Part shown: piece by piece, positions 26,194 through 26,534 of the stretch
How the letters are laid out: every line of letters starts with the position of its first letter
Numbering within the stretch: position 1 is the first letter of the stretch
NCBI GenBank assembly: GCA_041742255.1
Contig: JBGSIZ010000351.1
Coordinates: 1-26,534, forward strand
From: JBGSIZ01 sp041742255
Lineage (GTDB): Bacteria > Pseudomonadota > Alphaproteobacteria > Rhodobacterales > Rhodobacteraceae
Direction of reading: 5' to 3'
Length of the DNA: 26,534 nucleotides
Notes under the pieces: generated by a model
What the model saw: only the letters and a program-made list of their open reading frames with translations
Databases searched by the model: none
Told to the model about the DNA's origin: nothing
Made by a program: the position numbers and the translations under genes

Positions 26194-26534
26194 ATGCCGT
26201 TCCGCGCACTGCTTACCCTGTTGTTCACGATCACCTTTGTGGTCTCGCCTGCATTCACCTCGCCCTTCTCGGGCTTTCGGGCGGACCAACTCCCGGTCCC
26301 GCAAATCGACCCACCGATCCAACCCGAAGGCTACGCCTTTGCGATCTGGGGCCTGATCTATGGCTGGCTGGTGGTATCGGCAGTGTTCGGTCTGTGGAAA
26401 CGACCACAGGACGCGGGCTGGAACGCGGCGCGGGGGCCTTTGCTGGTCAGTCTGGCGCTCGGGACGCCGTGGCTGGCCGTGGCAAACGTCAGTGCGGTCT
26501 GGGCGACGGTCCTGATCTTTGCGATGGCGGTGCC
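26194..26534 (+). CDS. TspO/MBR-like tryptophan-rich membrane protein, 3' end outside window
   Basis: The first 113 codons are present. The N-terminus is a hydrophobic segment (LLTLLFTITFVVSPAFTSPF), followed by QIDPPIQPEGYAFAIWGLIY, the pattern found at the start of TspO/MBR-related tryptophan-rich sensory proteins, and two further hydrophobic stretches (GWLVVSAVFGLW, LVSLALGTPWLAVANVSAVW). TspO proteins bind tetrapyrroles and affect the oxygen response in Rhodobacter; this longer subgroup has no settled role. AAAAAGG precedes the ATG. The gene is divergent from the DUF2235 gene. The call rests on a partial sequence. Confidence 0.6.
   Translation, partial: MPFRALLTLLFTITFVVSPAFTSPFSGFRADQLPVPQIDPPIQPEGYAFAIWGLIYGWLVVSAVFGLWKRPQDAGWNAARGPLLVSLALGTPWLAVANVSAVWATVLIFAMAV

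Overview
The window is high-GC DNA packed with short-gapped, overlapping operons. Its gene content fits an alphaproteobacterium of the Rhodobacterales (Roseobacter-type) group: serS divergent from yajC-secD-secF, followed by ccmABCDG; CcmC/DsbE-type cytochrome c maturation; BioY; DUF6314; a LuxI/LuxR pair; and an LpxL-type acyltransferase. This assignment is inferred from gene families and order, because no rRNA or other marker is present.

Layout. Positions 1-690 hold two small membrane-protein ORFs, the first cut by the window edge. Positions 685-3599 (minus strand) hold a DUF3445 haem-dependent demethylase-like protein, a membrane-anchored endonuclease/exonuclease/phosphatase protein, the biotin transporter BioY and a DUF6314 protein. 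purB (3820-5124, plus) converges on a quorum-sensing locus: luxI, luxR, and a divergently transcribed LuxR-like protein that keeps the autoinducer-binding domain but stops where the DNA-binding domain should begin. Next on the plus strand come a small secreted cysteine protein, an orphan FliG-like protein, a three-gene nitrile hydratase/thiocyanate hydrolase-type cluster with a split beta subunit, and an LpxL/HtrB-type acyltransferase. A secreted DUF1223 thioredoxin-like protein (minus) is divergent from aconitase acnA (plus). acnA ends in a hairpin terminator and a long inverted-repeat element before a phosphomannomutase on the opposite strand.

Positions 14811-22238 look like one long minus-strand run: yajC, secD, secF, a Mth938-domain protein, ccmA, ccmB, ccmC, ccmD, ccmG and phosphomannomutase. 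Neighbours from the Mth938 gene to the mutase overlap by 4-8 nt, except ccmB-ccmC, which has an 8-nt gap. This run joins Sec-dependent export to periplasmic cytochrome c maturation. serS is divergent from it. The right end holds an outer-membrane beta-barrel-like gene broken by one in-frame TGA, a DUF2235 hydrolase, and the start of a TspO/MBR-like membrane protein.

The parts most worth a second look are the quorum-sensing locus (a receptor lacking its DNA-binding domain, and a hairpin that pairs away the luxI Shine-Dalgarno), the split nitrile hydratase-like cluster, the FliG-like protein without its usual charged residues, the 31-bp perfect inverted repeat after acnA, and the nonsense codon in the outer-membrane gene. 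I saw no CRISPR array, prophage, transposase, tRNA or rRNA. No gene-free stretch exceeds 300 bp; the longest is about 298 bp, between yajC and serS.
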